Assembly (NCBI GenBank): GCA_934338065.1
Contig: CAKRGX010000002.1
Coordinates: 62,001-126,000 of the forward strand
DNA: 64,000 nucleotides
Reading direction: 5' to 3'
Source of the DNA: an uncultured Eubacterium sp.
GTDB lineage: Bacteria > Bacillota > Clostridia > Lachnospirales > Lachnospiraceae
Numbering within the stretch: the stretch's first letter is position 1; the number at the start of each line of letters is the position of its first letter. The notes below the pieces were generated by a model. It had not been told where the DNA came from and searched no databases. It was given only the letters and a program-made list of their open reading frames with translations. Made by a program: the position numbers and the translations under genes. This document shows, in pieces, positions 1 to 8,529 of the stretch.

Positions 1-27
1 TCTTACTCATAAAACACCTCTGCTTTA

Positions 28-1287
28 TTATCCTCTGATCTGCCCATCTCCTAATATAATATACTTGGTTGTGGTAAGGGCAAGCAGTCCCATCGGTCCT
101 CTTGCGTGCAGTTTTTGCGTACTTATGCCGATCTCTGCACCAAATCCGAACTCGAATCCATCCGTAAAACGTGTCGATGCATTCACATAAACAGCCGCCG
201 CATCAATTTCATTCAAAAAGGTCATGGCGTTGTGATAATTTGCTGTAACGATTGCCTCTGAATGACCGGTATTATAATAATTGATATGATCAATCGCTTC
301 CTCTAGTGAGTCAACAACTTTTATAGAAATAATAGCGTCCAGGTATTCTGTTCCAAAATCTTCTTCGGTTGCTTCTTTCATTCTTGGATAACAGACTCTG
401 GCCCGATCATCTCCCCGCAATTCCACCTTATGTGCTTCCAGTCTCTTGCCAATAACAGGAAGTGCTGCTTCTGCAATCTTGCTATGTACAACCAATGACT
501 CACAGGCATTACAGACACCCAGCCGCTGGGTCTTAGCATTTTCTACAATGTCCGCCGCCATAGAAATATCTGCAAATTCATCTACATAAATATGACAGTT
601 TCCGGTTCCTGTTTCAATGACCGGCACGGTACTTTTTTCCACAACTGTCCGAATAAGTCCTGCTCCCCCTCTTGGAATAAGTACATCAACATATTCATTT
701 AACCGCATAAACTCCTCAGCCGTCTCATGTGATGTATCCTCTAATAATTGTATGCTGTCAGCCGGAAGGTCACAAGATTCCAATGCCTCCCGAATGATCT
801 GTACGATTGCAAGGTTAGAGCCAATTGCATCTTTTCCTCCACGAAGAATAACAGCATTTCCCGTTTTAAAACACAATCCAAACGCATCCGCTGTCACATT
901 AGGTCGAGATTCATAAATAATCCCAACCACCCCCAGCGGCACTCTTTTTTGTCCAATCTGCATTCCAAGCGGTGTCGTCTTCATATGAAGGATTTCTCCT
1001 ATTGGATCTTCCAATGAAATAATCTGGCGAATTCCTTCCGCCATTCCATCAATACGCTCCTGGTTCAAAGTTAAGCGGTCAACCAGCGCCTCTTTCATTC
1101 CATTTGCCTTTGCTTTTTCTATATCTGCCTGGTTAGCTGCTATTATCTTATCTGCCTTTGCTGTTAATGCATCTGCCACAGCCGCTAATCCTTGATTTTT
1201 CATAATAACACCAAGCCGCTGCATCTCCCTGGATGCTTTCTTGGCACGTTTTCCTATCTCTTCCAGATACTCTTCTTTCTTCTGCAT
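28..1287 (-). CDS. proA: Gamma-glutamyl phosphate reductase
   Basis: Second enzyme of proline synthesis: NADPH-dependent reduction of gamma-glutamyl phosphate to glutamate semialdehyde in the cytoplasm. The 419-residue length is normal. The aldehyde-dehydrogenase-like catalytic Cys is at about 259 in GVCNAC, and the family signature around [10 protein letters not shown] lies at 223-232. It is the last gene of a run with proB, DUF896 and the folate cyclo-ligase, 3 bases after the latter, so it is probably co-transcribed. proB and proA are usually adjacent; here two small genes separate them. Confidence 0.97.
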   Translation of the reverse strand: MQKKEEYLEEIGKRAKKASREMQRLGVIMKNQGLAAVADALTAKADKIIAANQADIEKAKANGMKEALVDRLTLNQERIDGMAEGIRQIISLEDPIGEILHMKTTPLGMQIGQKRVPLGVVGIIYESRPNVTADAFGLCFKTGNAVILRGGKDAIGSNLAIVQIIREALESCDLPADSIQLLEDTSHETAEEFMRLNEYVDVLIPRGGAGLIRTVVEKSTVPVIETGTGNCHIYVDEFADISMAADIVENAKTQRLGVCNACESLVVHSKIAEAALPVIGKRLEAHKVELRGDDRARVCYPRMKEATEEDFGTEYLDAIISIKVVDSLEEAIDHINYYNTGHSEAIVTANYHNAMTFLNEIDAAAVYVNASTRFTDGFEFGFGAEIGISTQKLHARGPMGLLALTTTKYIILGDGQIRG

Positions 1288-1290
1288 ATT

Positions 1291-1863
1291 TTACACTATC
1301 TCCCTTTCCGTAACAATTTTTCTCAATTTTCTATCACATTGTTCCGCAGGAATCGAATCAACCTGTTGTTCACAAAACGCAGCCATAACTGTCAGATCAA
1401 TATATTTTCCATATCGTTCCAGATAGCGGTCATAATATCCTCCGCCATAGCCAATACGGTTCCCTTCTTTGTCAAATGCGACCCCTGGTACAACCATGAA
1501 CACAAATTCACCCGTTTTTTTATGATCCGGACAAAAACACTCCGTTCCCGATGGTTCCCGGATTCCCTGATATCCTTTCACCAGTGGTTCGTCCGGCAGA
1601 ACGGGGTAAAATATCATTTCTTTCCGGATGGGATCTGTTTTCGGAAGATACAACGACTTCCCCTCTTTCCAGCATATGTCATGGAAGAGGTCTGTTATCA
1701 CTTCCGAGCGAAAAGAAGCATATGACATTATATGCACTGCTTTCTTATACTCTGTTAAAGCTGTCAGCCTTTTTGTAATCTCTTCTGACCAGATCTGCCG
1801 CTCATCAATACCAATGCCGTCTCTTTTTTGTAACGCAAGAGTTCTTAACTGATCTTTTTTCAT
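1291..1863 (-). CDS. 5-formyltetrahydrofolate cyclo-ligase
   Basis: ATP-dependent conversion of 5-formyl-THF to 5,10-methenyl-THF, a folate salvage step. The 190-residue length is typical. The family signature RIGYGGGYYDR is at 136-146 and an N-terminal basic KKDQLR segment is present. The ATG overlaps the stop of the upstream DUF896 gene (ATGA overlap, 1860-1863), implying translational coupling inside the proline operon. Confidence 0.93.
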   Translation of the reverse strand: MKKDQLRTLALQKRDGIGIDERQIWSEEITKRLTALTEYKKAVHIMSYASFRSEVITDLFHDICWKEGKSLYLPKTDPIRKEMIFYPVLPDEPLVKGYQGIREPSGTECFCPDHKKTGEFVFMVVPGVAFDKEGNRIGYGGGYYDRYLERYGKYIDLTVMAAFCEQQVDSIPAEQCDRKLRKIVTEREIV

Positions 1864-2072
1864 TTATAGGTATCCTTCTTTCGAAGCTTATGAATCGTTC
1901 CGTCCGGTTCCTGAATTGATGTGTGTTCCAATGTATTACGAAGATTTCTACGGATAGCAGCAATATACTCTGCCCTCAGAATTGCCTGCTCTTCCAATTC
2001 CAGAGCAGTTATCGTACCATTTTTCTTTTTGTGATATAATTCATTGATACGTTGTATCTTTTCTTCCGTCAT
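1860..2072 (-). CDS. DUF896 (YnzC-like) small protein
   Basis: A 70-residue, highly charged protein matching the DUF896/YnzC pattern: an N-terminal helical hairpin (INELYHKKK then LELEEQAILRAEYI) followed by RRNL and a C-terminal PDGTIHKLRKK. The biochemical role is unknown; B. subtilis members have been linked to SOS or stress contexts, but nothing here shows that. A good RBS (GGAGGAAGAAGGG) precedes the ATG. It sits between proB and the folate gene. Confidence 0.85.
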   Translation of the reverse strand: MTEEKIQRINELYHKKKNGTITALELEEQAILRAEYIAAIRRNLRNTLEHTSIQEPDGTIHKLRKKDTYK

Positions 2073-2092
2073 CCCTTCTTCCTCCTGTTATC

Positions 2093-2923
2093 TTATCGGT
2101 TCAAATAATTTTTTAAATGGAAATGTTTCGTCTTGTGCGCTGTAAAAAGAGTTCCTACTTTTTCTCCGGCCATAAGACGATTCAGATTATCCATCGTATC
2201 TCCATTGATAATGACCATATCTGCCCCCGCATCATTGGCAATGCCCGCTGCTCCCAGTTTAGAACTCATGCCACCGGTTCCAACATCCGTTGTCGGTCCC
2301 TTTGCCATCTCCAGCATCTCATCGGTAATGCTTTCCACCAATGGAATCAGTCTGGCATGCGGATTTCTGTTCGGATCATCGGTATATAGACCATCAATAT
2401 CACTCAGCAGCACAAGCATATCTGCCTTCACAATAGCTGCCACAATGGCAGAAAGATAATCATTATCACCAAAATCAATCTCATCGGTTGCCACTGTATC
2501 ATTCTCGTTTACAATCGGAATCACTCCCATATTGAGAAGCTCTCGGAATGTATTTTGCGCATTATGTCTGCTTGTGTCGTTCGCTATCGTTATCTTTGTC
2601 ATCAATATCTGCGCCGTATTCTGGTTATATTCAGAAAATAATTTTTGGTATACCATCATCAGGCGGCTTTGTCCAACTGCTGCACAGGCCTGTTTCAATG
2701 ATCGCTCCTGTGGTCTGTCCTTAAGTCCTAATGCCTTTCGTCCCACACCGATTGCACCAGATGAAACCACAACGATCTCCTTGCCCTGATTATGCAGATC
2801 TGTCAAAATACGGACAAACTTTTCCATTTTAACAAGATCTAATCCACCTGTCTCATCATGTGTAAGAGTTGATGTACCTACTTTAAATACAATTCTTTTT
2901 TTATCCTTAAACTGTGAACACAT
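2093..2923 (-). CDS. proB: Glutamate 5-kinase, short form without PUA domain
   Basis: First step of proline synthesis: ATP-dependent phosphorylation of glutamate. Amino-acid-kinase motifs are visible: FKVGTSTL near the N-terminus, VVSSGAIGVG, and NENDTVATDEIDFGDND. I place the start at the ATG at 2923 because GGGGATT lies just in front of it; an in-frame ATG at 2935 contains that same RBS and is rejected. The result is 276 residues, which lacks the C-terminal PUA domain of the 367-residue E. coli enzyme. The upstream FAD gene stops one base before the start. Confidence 0.95.
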   Translation of the reverse strand: MCSQFKDKKRIVFKVGTSTLTHDETGGLDLVKMEKFVRILTDLHNQGKEIVVVSSGAIGVGRKALGLKDRPQERSLKQACAAVGQSRLMMVYQKLFSEYNQNTAQILMTKITIANDTSRHNAQNTFRELLNMGVIPIVNENDTVATDEIDFGDNDYLSAIVAAIVKADMLVLLSDIDGLYTDDPNRNPHARLIPLVESITDEMLEMAKGPTTDVGTGGMSSKLGAAGIANDAGADMVIINGDTMDNLNRLMAGEKVGTLFTAHKTKHFHLKNYLNR

Positions 2924-2924
2924 A

Positions 2925-4532
2925 CTAATCCCCATTCTGAAGCTTTTTTTGTATTTCCATAGCAATCCGCAATCCATCGATAGCCGCCGACATGATACCA
3001 CCTGCATAACCTGCTCCTTCCCCGCAAGGATACACATGGCTCCAGGTCAGACTCTCAAATTCCTCACTCCGTTCCATACGGATTGGGGACGATGTCCGGG
3101 ACTCCAAGCCAAGAAGAAGCGTATCTCCATCATCAAATCCGTCAATACGGTGTGCGAATTGCCTTATTCCTTCTATCATACCATTTATGATCACTTTTGG
3201 CAACGCCTGTCGTAAATTTGCAAACTGCCATTTTCCTTTTACACAAGGTTCAACTTTACCACAAGAAAGCGTTGTTTTATTATGAACAAAATCCTCGTAT
3301 CTTTGTACCGGAATCTTTCCTCTACACAATTTAAACATCTGCTGCTCATACTTTCTCTGGAACATAACACCAGCCAAAGGATGTTCACTTTCAAAGTCTT
3401 TCGGTTCTACTGTTACTACAATAGCACTGTTGGCGTATCCCGAATCCCGCTTCACATCACTCATGCCATTCACGACCAGACCACCCTGCTCGGATGATGC
3501 ATTGACAACATAACCGCCCGGACACATACAAAAGGAGTACACACCTCTTCCCTCTGATGTTTTTCCTGTTAATTTATAAGGTGAAGCAGGTAACTTTTTA
3601 TCTACAAGCCCATATTGAGCCATGTCAATGTCTTTCTGCCGGTGTTCCACTCTGGCTCCTATGGCAAATGGCTTTTGTGTGATGTTCATTCCTTTCTCAT
3701 ATAACATAGTAAACGTGTCTCGCGCACTATGACCAATTGCGAGTACTAAACGGTCACAAGCGATACGACGTTTTTCATTCCCTTGGCAAATCGAAATTTC
3801 TTTCAGACATCCTTCGGTCCAATGCATATCTGTAAATTTTGTATGAAAGAAAAAAACACACCCCTGCCGTTCCATTTCTTTTCTCATTGCCACGATCACA
3901 TGGCGTAACACATCTGTCCCTATATGCGGATGAGAATCATATAAAATATCCTCTCCTGCACCAAAGCGTACAAAGCTCTCAAGGACAAACTGTTTTCGGC
4001 CGGTACGGTCTTTTACTCCGGTATTCAGCTTTCCATCAGAAAAGGTACCTGCCCCTCCCTCGCCAAAAGAGACATTGGATTCCCCATTTAACACTTCTTC
4101 CTGCCAGAATTTCCGGACATCTTTCACCCGTTCTTCCATCGGTGCCCCTCTCTCGACCAAAACGGGCCGGAATCCACATAAGCTTAAATAATATGCACAA
4201 AACAGTCCGGCGGGTCCGGCACCAACAACAACGATATTCTCTTTTTTTTCTGCCTTTTTTATTACCTTCCATAGAGAAGGACTCTCCTTCACCTGCGTCA
4301 GTTTTTCATTCGTTTTATTTTTTTTCCATACTTTTTCTTCCTGCACAACATCAATATGTACTGTATAGGTCACAAATATCTGTGGCTTCTTCCTCGCATC
4401 TATACTCTTTTTTACAATTATCAATCGTTTTATATCTTCTCTGTCTATGTGAAGCACCTGAGACACTTTTTTATAAAGATTGTCCTTTGCAGCCTTTTGA
4501 TAAGGCAGTCTGCATTGTGCTAATTGCAGCAT
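2925..4532 (-). CDS. FAD-dependent oxidoreductase (COG2509-like)
   Basis: Probable flavoprotein of unknown substrate. A basic N-terminal domain (about 1-95) precedes the Rossmann dinucleotide-binding motif VVVGAGPAGL (101-110). Later come GEGGAGTFSDGKL and an LVLAIGHSARDT segment, all typical of the uncharacterised COG2509 family, and the C-terminal YPCGEGAGYAGGIMSAAIDG. The start at 4532 is supported by AGGGGATTCGT in front of the ATG; upstream in-frame ATGs lack an RBS. It is 535 residues long, and its stop is one base from proB. Confidence 0.85.
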   Translation of the reverse strand: MLQLAQCRLPYQKAAKDNLYKKVSQVLHIDREDIKRLIIVKKSIDARKKPQIFVTYTVHIDVVQEEKVWKKNKTNEKLTQVKESPSLWKVIKKAEKKENIVVVGAGPAGLFCAYYLSLCGFRPVLVERGAPMEERVKDVRKFWQEEVLNGESNVSFGEGGAGTFSDGKLNTGVKDRTGRKQFVLESFVRFGAGEDILYDSHPHIGTDVLRHVIVAMRKEMERQGCVFFFHTKFTDMHWTEGCLKEISICQGNEKRRIACDRLVLAIGHSARDTFTMLYEKGMNITQKPFAIGARVEHRQKDIDMAQYGLVDKKLPASPYKLTGKTSEGRGVYSFCMCPGGYVVNASSEQGGLVVNGMSDVKRDSGYANSAIVVTVEPKDFESEHPLAGVMFQRKYEQQMFKLCRGKIPVQRYEDFVHNKTTLSCGKVEPCVKGKWQFANLRQALPKVIINGMIEGIRQFAHRIDGFDDGDTLLLGLESRTSSPIRMERSEEFESLTWSHVYPCGEGAGYAGGIMSAAIDGLRIAMEIQKKLQNGD

Positions 4533-4578
4533 ACGAATCCCCTTTCTGAAACACGGCATTGGATGCACAAACAGCATT

Positions 4579-5751
4579 TCAAGCTAAGCTCTGCACTATA
4601 CTGTGTGCCGCCAGCATTGCTGTTGCCCATGCTAAATGCAGGTTATAACCACCACACCTGCCATCTACATCCAACAGTTCTCCTAATATGTATAAGTTTG
4701 ATATACCTTTTACTTTCATAGTTCCCGCATCAATCTGATCAATGCCAACACCACCGGCCGCCACTTGTGCACGTTCCAACCCAAAAGTATCCGAAACTGG
4801 AAACGTATAATGTTTCAGCGATATTCCCGGATCTTGTTGTAGAATATTGATCCATTTTTCGGGAACCAGCCCCTGTATGCCATGCCGGTCCTTCCACGCA
4901 CAAAGGTCCTCTTCCGACATATCAGGAACGAAATCAATCACCCCACATACATTCTTTCCTTCTTCTAACACTTTCGCTGCCACACGGCAAATCTGGAAAA
5001 CCGGAATTCCTGACACACCATCTTTGACGATCTGAATCTCACCTTTTTCACCTTTATAAAAACCATCCCCGGTCATAAGTGAAAATCTTCCCTGAATTCT
5101 CGTTCCCGCTACACGCTTCCACCACTTACCTGGACATCGAAGTCCTGTAAGAGCAGGATAAATCTTTTCTACCGAAAGCCCCAGCCTCTTCACCAGTTCA
5201 TACCCGCTGTCATCTCCACCAGCTTCTTTTCCTGCCGCACTGCCTGTTGCCATAACCAGATATTGACACTGGATCACCCCTTTTGAGGTAACTAATTCAA
5301 AACCATTTTTTCTGCTCTTTTTATGTACTCGTTTCACCATGCACGCTAACTCTATCTGAAGTCCATTACTTTCACATAGCTGTTGTAAACTGCGAACCAC
5401 GGTGGCTGCCTGATTGGTATGCGGATAGACATATCCATCCCGTTCTCTGGCATAAACACCCATTTGTGAGAAATAATCGATTACCCGTTCTGGTGTCACC
5501 TGATGTAAAACTTTCTCTATCCATTCCTTATTACCATAATAATGTTCCACTGACATATCCAGATTTGTAAAATTGCATCTTCCATTTCCTGTCGCTGCCA
5601 GCTTCTTCCCGATTTTATCATTCTTATCTAACACGGTAATGGATAATAGAGTTCCATCCCTTTTTTTTATGCTTTTTTGTGCCAAAATACCGGCACAAAG
5701 GAGGCCTGATGCTCCTGCTCCCACAATTATCACATCACTATATGTCCTCAT
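4579..5751 (-). CDS. HI0933/YhiN-family FAD-binding protein
   Basis: Aminoacetone-oxidase-like flavoprotein family of uncertain physiological role. An N-terminal IIVGAGASGLL dinucleotide fold, KIGKKLAATGNGRCNFTN and a C-terminal GGYNLHLAWATAMLAA are diagnostic of HI0933-like proteins. The start is ambiguous: the ATG at 5760 sits directly on GGAGGA, whereas the ATG at 5751 is 10 bases from GGAGG, so I prefer 5751. It forms an operon with the following FAD gene (46-base gap). Confidence 0.85.
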   Translation of the reverse strand: MRTYSDVIIVGAGASGLLCAGILAQKSIKKRDGTLLSITVLDKNDKIGKKLAATGNGRCNFTNLDMSVEHYYGNKEWIEKVLHQVTPERVIDYFSQMGVYARERDGYVYPHTNQAATVVRSLQQLCESNGLQIELACMVKRVHKKSRKNGFELVTSKGVIQCQYLVMATGSAAGKEAGGDDSGYELVKRLGLSVEKIYPALTGLRCPGKWWKRVAGTRIQGRFSLMTGDGFYKGEKGEIQIVKDGVSGIPVFQICRVAAKVLEEGKNVCGVIDFVPDMSEEDLCAWKDRHGIQGLVPEKWINILQQDPGISLKHYTFPVSDTFGLERAQVAAGGVGIDQIDAGTMKVKGISNLYILGELLDVDGRCGGYNLHLAWATAMLAAHSIVQSLA

Positions 5752-5786
5752 CCGTTCCATTCCTCCATTTTTCCTCTCATTATACC

Positions 5787-6377
5787 CTAACTGGAGAAGT
5801 TTTCAAGAATAGAATATAACTCTTTTTCATTTTGTATCACATAACCTTTCCGAAGCAATTCACAATCTTCTTCCGCAAGATTCTGTTCCATAATTCCTGT
5901 TTTTTCATATAAGGTCTTCCCATCCCCACTAAAAATTGCCACTTCGCCATCCATAAGTTTCAGGACAAATCCTTTCTCGTTCTTCTCTGAATACGTATTC
6001 CGGACTACAATCTGTTCATCAGAAAAAGACTGTAATGTAATACTGATCAGCCCATTTTCCTCTTCCTCCCTCGAAATAGTTGCCATTTCTTTTGCCAGTT
6101 GGTCCTGTAACTGGCTCCGGTTTAATCCAATATACTCAGGTGGCATCATCCGCTCTTCTTTTACTAACTCCTCGGACTCCTCGTCATATTTTTCAATAAT
6201 ATACTTTGTACGGCTTGTAATCTTGTTTTTTTTCTTTCCACTTGTTTGTCTGCTCTTCCTTTCTTTCGTTTCCTGAACAGACCTATGCTCTGCATAACGA
6301 TAACTGCCATAGCACATCAGCGAAAGAGCCAAAAATGATAAAAAGAAGACACATATAACACTATATTTCCGTTTCAT
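5787..6377 (-). CDS. Membrane-anchored BofC C-terminal-domain-like protein
   Basis: A 196-residue protein with one N-terminal transmembrane anchor (about 7-24) and a basic linker rich in Lys, Arg and Ser. Its C-terminal half resembles the BofC C-terminal domain (GFVLKLMDGEVAIF, LLRKGYVIQNEKELYSILENFSS). In Bacillus, BofC restrains SpoIVB signalling; whether this protein has a sporulation role is inference from resemblance only. The start at 6377 follows GGGGATTAGT; the in-frame ATG at 6389 overlaps the RBS. Confidence 0.7.
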   Translation of the reverse strand: MKRKYSVICVFFLSFLALSLMCYGSYRYAEHRSVQETKERKSRQTSGKKKNKITSRTKYIIEKYDEESEELVKEERMMPPEYIGLNRSQLQDQLAKEMATISREEEENGLISITLQSFSDEQIVVRNTYSEKNEKGFVLKLMDGEVAIFSGDGKTLYEKTGIMEQNLAEEDCELLRKGYVIQNEKELYSILENFSS

Positions 6378-6438
6378 ACTAATCCCCATTCCAAAAACTT
6401 TTTATTTATAGTATCTGGTATTTTATCATTTTTTATTC

Positions 6439-6529
6439 AAAAAAAACGGTGCAATTTCTGATATGTACCTTCCTTACTGGTTTGTCCAGTAAAGAGGGTG
6501 CCTATCATTCCAGCCACCGCTTTTTTTGC
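6439..6529. terminator. Long compound hairpin terminator
   Basis: T-runs flank a structured segment at both ends. The outer arms are ACGGTGC-type and GCCACCGC; inside is a hairpin TTACTGG-acaaa-CCAGTAA. It lies just downstream of the NlpC/P60 gene on the minus strand and is probably its terminator; symmetry makes bidirectional function possible. Confidence 0.7.
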
Positions 6530-6543
6530 TTTTTACTTTATTT

Positions 6544-7761
6544 CTAATTCATAACCCGACCTATCTTAACCGGATGACGATAATAAGCATTACTGATCTT
6601 AATTCCATCGCGAGGATTACTTGCATGAATAACCATGCCTCCACCAATATACATAGCAACATGATTGATCCGGCTTCCATTACTATAGAAGAACAGATCG
6701 CCAGGCTTTGGCGAGGACACGCTTCTTGTGCATCCGGCCTGCGCTGCTGCGTTATGTGGCAGTGAATGACCATACCTAGCATACAGACTCATCGTAAATC
6801 CGGAACAATCTGTACCACCTGTCAAACTCGCGCCACCCCATACATATCGGTTTCCAAGAAATTGTTTGGCATATTCTACAATCGACGCCTGGCTGGATGA
6901 AACACCGCCGGAAGCAGATGCTTTAACAGTGCTGACTTTTGTCGCACGCTTCAAAGTGTACTGTTCTTTTATAAATTCTTTTGCCACAAAAGCATAGTCA
7001 TCATCTACATAGATACAGATAAAATCTTTTAACGATTGCTGCATTCCTTCATACCCACCAGCTCTTTCGATTGCCTCCTTGGATATCTTCTGTTTTTTTA
7101 CAATCTTTTTGACGTAATCCAATGAAATGTCTTTCTGTTTGATTGTAAATTCCTCACCTTCTGACACAACAGAGTAGATTGGTGATGTTGTTGATGGTAA
7201 AGCACGCACACGAAGAGAATCTGTCTGGATCTCGACACATTCCCGGCCAACTTTAGTCGCAAGTTTTTCTGCTTTTTCATCTGTTGTCAGATAGGAAGCC
7301 TTCACATAACCTTTTACTTTTCCGGACACGATCTTAGCCCAGCCTTTTTTTATAGAATAAATATGACATCCTACATTCTTCGTCATCTTTCCTACAAGTT
7401 TTGCTTTTTCGGATGGTTTCTTACGCACATTCAGATAAGTATCTACCTTATTGGCAATTCCCAGCCGGCTGTAGTTCAGATTCAATTCTACATGTTCATT
7501 TGCTTTGCTGTCTTTCTGCGTCTGTGCAGCATCATCCGTCGGAGCAGGTGTCATGGTTGTTTCGGTGAAAGCTTCCACCGTTGTCCCTTCCTGCTGTGCA
7601 CTGACAGAACCATTTGCTACATTTTTACAATATTTTTCAAGAAGTACACCGGCACCCTCCACCTGTTCTTCTACTGCTACAGACTCAGCATGGATTGTCA
7701 GCCCGGCAATCAACGTTGCCGTCATAAGCAATGCACCTATTTTTTTCCAATTGCTATACAT
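6544..7761 (-). CDS. Secreted NlpC/P60 endopeptidase with SH3 domains
   Basis: Exported peptidoglycan gamma-D-glutamyl-type endopeptidase. A signal peptide (about 1-26) is followed by a Thr/Ala-rich linker. Next are an SH3-like domain (LNVRKKPSEKAKLVGKM), a second degenerate SH3 (LRVRALPSTTSPIY) and a C-terminal NlpC/P60 domain with Cys319 (TDCSGF), His367 (INHVAMYIG) and His379 (VIHASN). The start is the ATG at 7761, preceded by GGAGATT; the TTG four codons earlier overlaps that RBS. A consensus promoter and a WalR-type box lie upstream. Confidence 0.92.
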   Translation of the reverse strand: MYSNWKKIGALLMTATLIAGLTIHAESVAVEEQVEGAGVLLEKYCKNVANGSVSAQQEGTTVEAFTETTMTPAPTDDAAQTQKDSKANEHVELNLNYSRLGIANKVDTYLNVRKKPSEKAKLVGKMTKNVGCHIYSIKKGWAKIVSGKVKGYVKASYLTTDEKAEKLATKVGRECVEIQTDSLRVRALPSTTSPIYSVVSEGEEFTIKQKDISLDYVKKIVKKQKISKEAIERAGGYEGMQQSLKDFICIYVDDDYAFVAKEFIKEQYTLKRATKVSTVKASASGGVSSSQASIVEYAKQFLGNRYVWGGASLTGGTDCSGFTMSLYARYGHSLPHNAAAQAGCTRSVSSPKPGDLFFYSNGSRINHVAMYIGGGMVIHASNPRDGIKISNAYYRHPVKIGRVMN

Positions 7762-7780
7762 AATAATCTCCAATCAAATT

Positions 7781-7797
7781 GTTACATAATTGTTACA
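7781..7797 (-). promoter_or_regulatory. WalR-type box
   Basis: On the minus strand: TGTAAC-AATTA-TGTAAC, a perfect match to TGTWAH-N5-TGTWAH, the WalR (YycF) consensus. It lies downstream of the -10 element of the NlpC/P60 promoter, a geometry that would favour repression. Confidence 0.7.
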
Positions 7798-7807
7798 TTT
7801 GTTAAGA

Positions 7808-7836
7808 ATTATAGCAATATTTTTGTAATCTGTCAA
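7808..7836 (-). promoter_or_regulatory. Sigma-A promoter of the NlpC/P60 gene
   Basis: Perfect TTGACA (7831-7836) and TATAAT (7808-7813) separated by 17 bases, on the minus strand. Confidence 0.88.
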
Positions 7837-7873
7837 CACATAGCAGAAATTTCCAGCGAAAAACCGTTAAAAT

Positions 7874-8515
7874 TCACCCGATCCTATCTTGAATTTCCTC
7901 CAGTTCCATACGTACCATCGAAAAAATTTCGATCAGACGCGGATGAAAAATGCCGCATTTTCCATCTACAATCATTTCAAATGCTTCCTCTTTATCAAAC
8001 GCGGGTTTATAGATTCTTTCACTGATCAGGGCATCATAAGCATTTGCCAGACCAACAACCTGAGCAGAAATAGGTATCTCATCTTTCTTTAAACCCGCCG
8101 GATAACCACCCCCATCAAAACGTTCATGATGATACATACAGATTTCAGCACAATACCGGTACAGTTCGTACTCTTCATCTGTTTCTGATATAGTTTTCAA
8201 AACATGATCAAAAATCTGTCTCCCTTTACGCGTATGATTTTTTACAATCTGAAATTCATCAAAAGAAAGTCGTCCCGGCTTTTGCAGGATGCGATCCGGT
8301 ACGGATATTTTTCCCATATCATGAAACATCGCCGCAAACGATATCTGCTCACATATTTTGTCCGTCAGATGATACTCAGGACAATATTTCATTACTTTTT
8401 CCAAAAGGATCTCGGTATACAGACGAACTCTCTCACAATGATGTTCCGCTGAGAAGTCCCGGCTCTCAATGATGGAAATCAAATATTCAAGCAACACCTT
8501 ATTTCCCTTTGCCAT
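7874..8515 (-). CDS. HD-GYP domain phosphohydrolase
   Basis: Stand-alone HD-GYP domain of 213 residues, of the family that hydrolyses cyclic-di-GMP or related dinucleotides. The metal ligands and signature residues are present: FHDMGK (64-69), NHTRKG (93-98), YHHERFDGGGYP (128-139). There is no sensor, receiver or transmembrane segment, so it is cytoplasmic and its input is unknown. It starts 14 bases after the FapA-type gene and is probably co-transcribed with it. Confidence 0.88.
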   Translation of the reverse strand: MAKGNKVLLEYLISIIESRDFSAEHHCERVRLYTEILLEKVMKYCPEYHLTDKICEQISFAAMFHDMGKISVPDRILQKPGRLSFDEFQIVKNHTRKGRQIFDHVLKTISETDEEYELYRYCAEICMYHHERFDGGGYPAGLKKDEIPISAQVVGLANAYDALISERIYKPAFDKEEAFEMIVDGKCGIFHPRLIEIFSMVRMELEEIQDRIG

Positions 8516-8529
8516 TTTCGTCTACCCCC

